Source: Candidatus Solibacter sp. (GTDB lineage Bacteria; Acidobacteriota; Terriglobia; Bryobacterales; Bryobacteraceae). From it: a stretch of DNA of 5,847 bases. The stretch's first letter is position 1; each line of letters starts with the position of its first letter. Below, piece by piece: positions 5,714 through 5,847 of the stretch. Position numbers and translations under genes: made by a program. Location: the NCBI GenBank assembly GCA_017883345.1, contig JADGNT010000359.1:1-5847 (forward strand), given 5' to 3'. The notes below the pieces were generated by a model. That model saw only the letters and a program-made list of their open reading frames with translations, was not told the DNA's origin and searched no databases.

Positions 5714-5847
5714 GTGGAACTGGCCGCGGTCTATTATCAGCAACGCTGCTGCCTGTTATCGCTGGCTGAACTCGCCGTGCTCCTGCTGGACCTGGAGGAA
5801 GCGGCACGGGCCAAACTCCTGCCCAAGATGAAACAACTCCAGCGCGA
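5714..5847 (+). other. Open + frame running off the window, possible partial gene
   Basis: From the GTG at 5714 (or an ATG at 5681, which would borrow bases from the beta-galactosidase fragment) a + frame stays open to the window end. It reads VELAAVYYQQRCCLLSLAEL followed by AVLLLDLEEAARAKLLPKMK, a helical, Leu-rich and charged sequence with about 73% GC at third positions. The exact antisense frame is also open, reads ALELFHLGQEFGPCRFLQVQ and onward to a TAA at 5758-5756, and has similar codon composition. I cannot decide which strand codes. I do not recognise the protein. No convincing ribosome site is visible. Confidence 0.3.

Overview
This is a GC-rich window of about 5.8 kb. It looks like chromosomal DNA of a soil-type bacterium, most plausibly Acidobacteriota (Solibacter/Bryobacter-like). 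That placement is an inference from the high GC at third codon positions, the DUF433/DUF5615 pair, the GH42-like fragment, the multi-domain cytochrome and three kinds of intergenic repeat. No marker gene proves it.

Layout. Positions 1-114 are an unassigned edge plus the leader of the first gene. Positions 115-354 encode a small DUF433 protein (antitoxin-like), joined by an ATGA overlap to the start of a DUF5615 PIN-like toxin. Only about 39 codons of the toxin survive. At about 460-468 it runs into the C-terminal tail of an unrelated membrane protein in another frame (463-552). Positions 553-919 hold no gene but contain a long nested inverted repeat (610-804).

The core is a three-gene block on the + strand. 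A membrane-bound PAS histidine kinase (920-2227) overlaps by ATGA a sigma-54-dependent NtrC-type response regulator (2224-3597). A membrane-anchored tetraheme cytochrome c made of four tandem monoheme units follows (3724-4947). The 126-base gap between regulator and cytochrome holds a perfect palindrome directly after the regulator stop codon, a second hairpin, a 9-bp tandem repeat and a candidate -24/-12 (sigma-54) promoter. The geometry fits the regulator activating the cytochrome gene from an upstream enhancer. This is the main functional hypothesis for the window: a sensed signal, then kinase, phosphorylated activator, RpoN polymerase, and a periplasmic electron carrier.

Downstream, a 73-bp double-hairpin repeat (4950-5022) separates the cytochrome from a convergent, 5'-truncated beta-galactosidase (GH42-like) C-terminal fragment (5712-5086, - strand). 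That fragment ends abruptly at about 5704-5713 against unrelated sequence with an open + frame running off the window. The kinase/regulator/cytochrome cassette is therefore flanked on both sides by broken genes and repeats, which suggests a rearranged accessory region. Assembly chimerism is an alternative to exclude.
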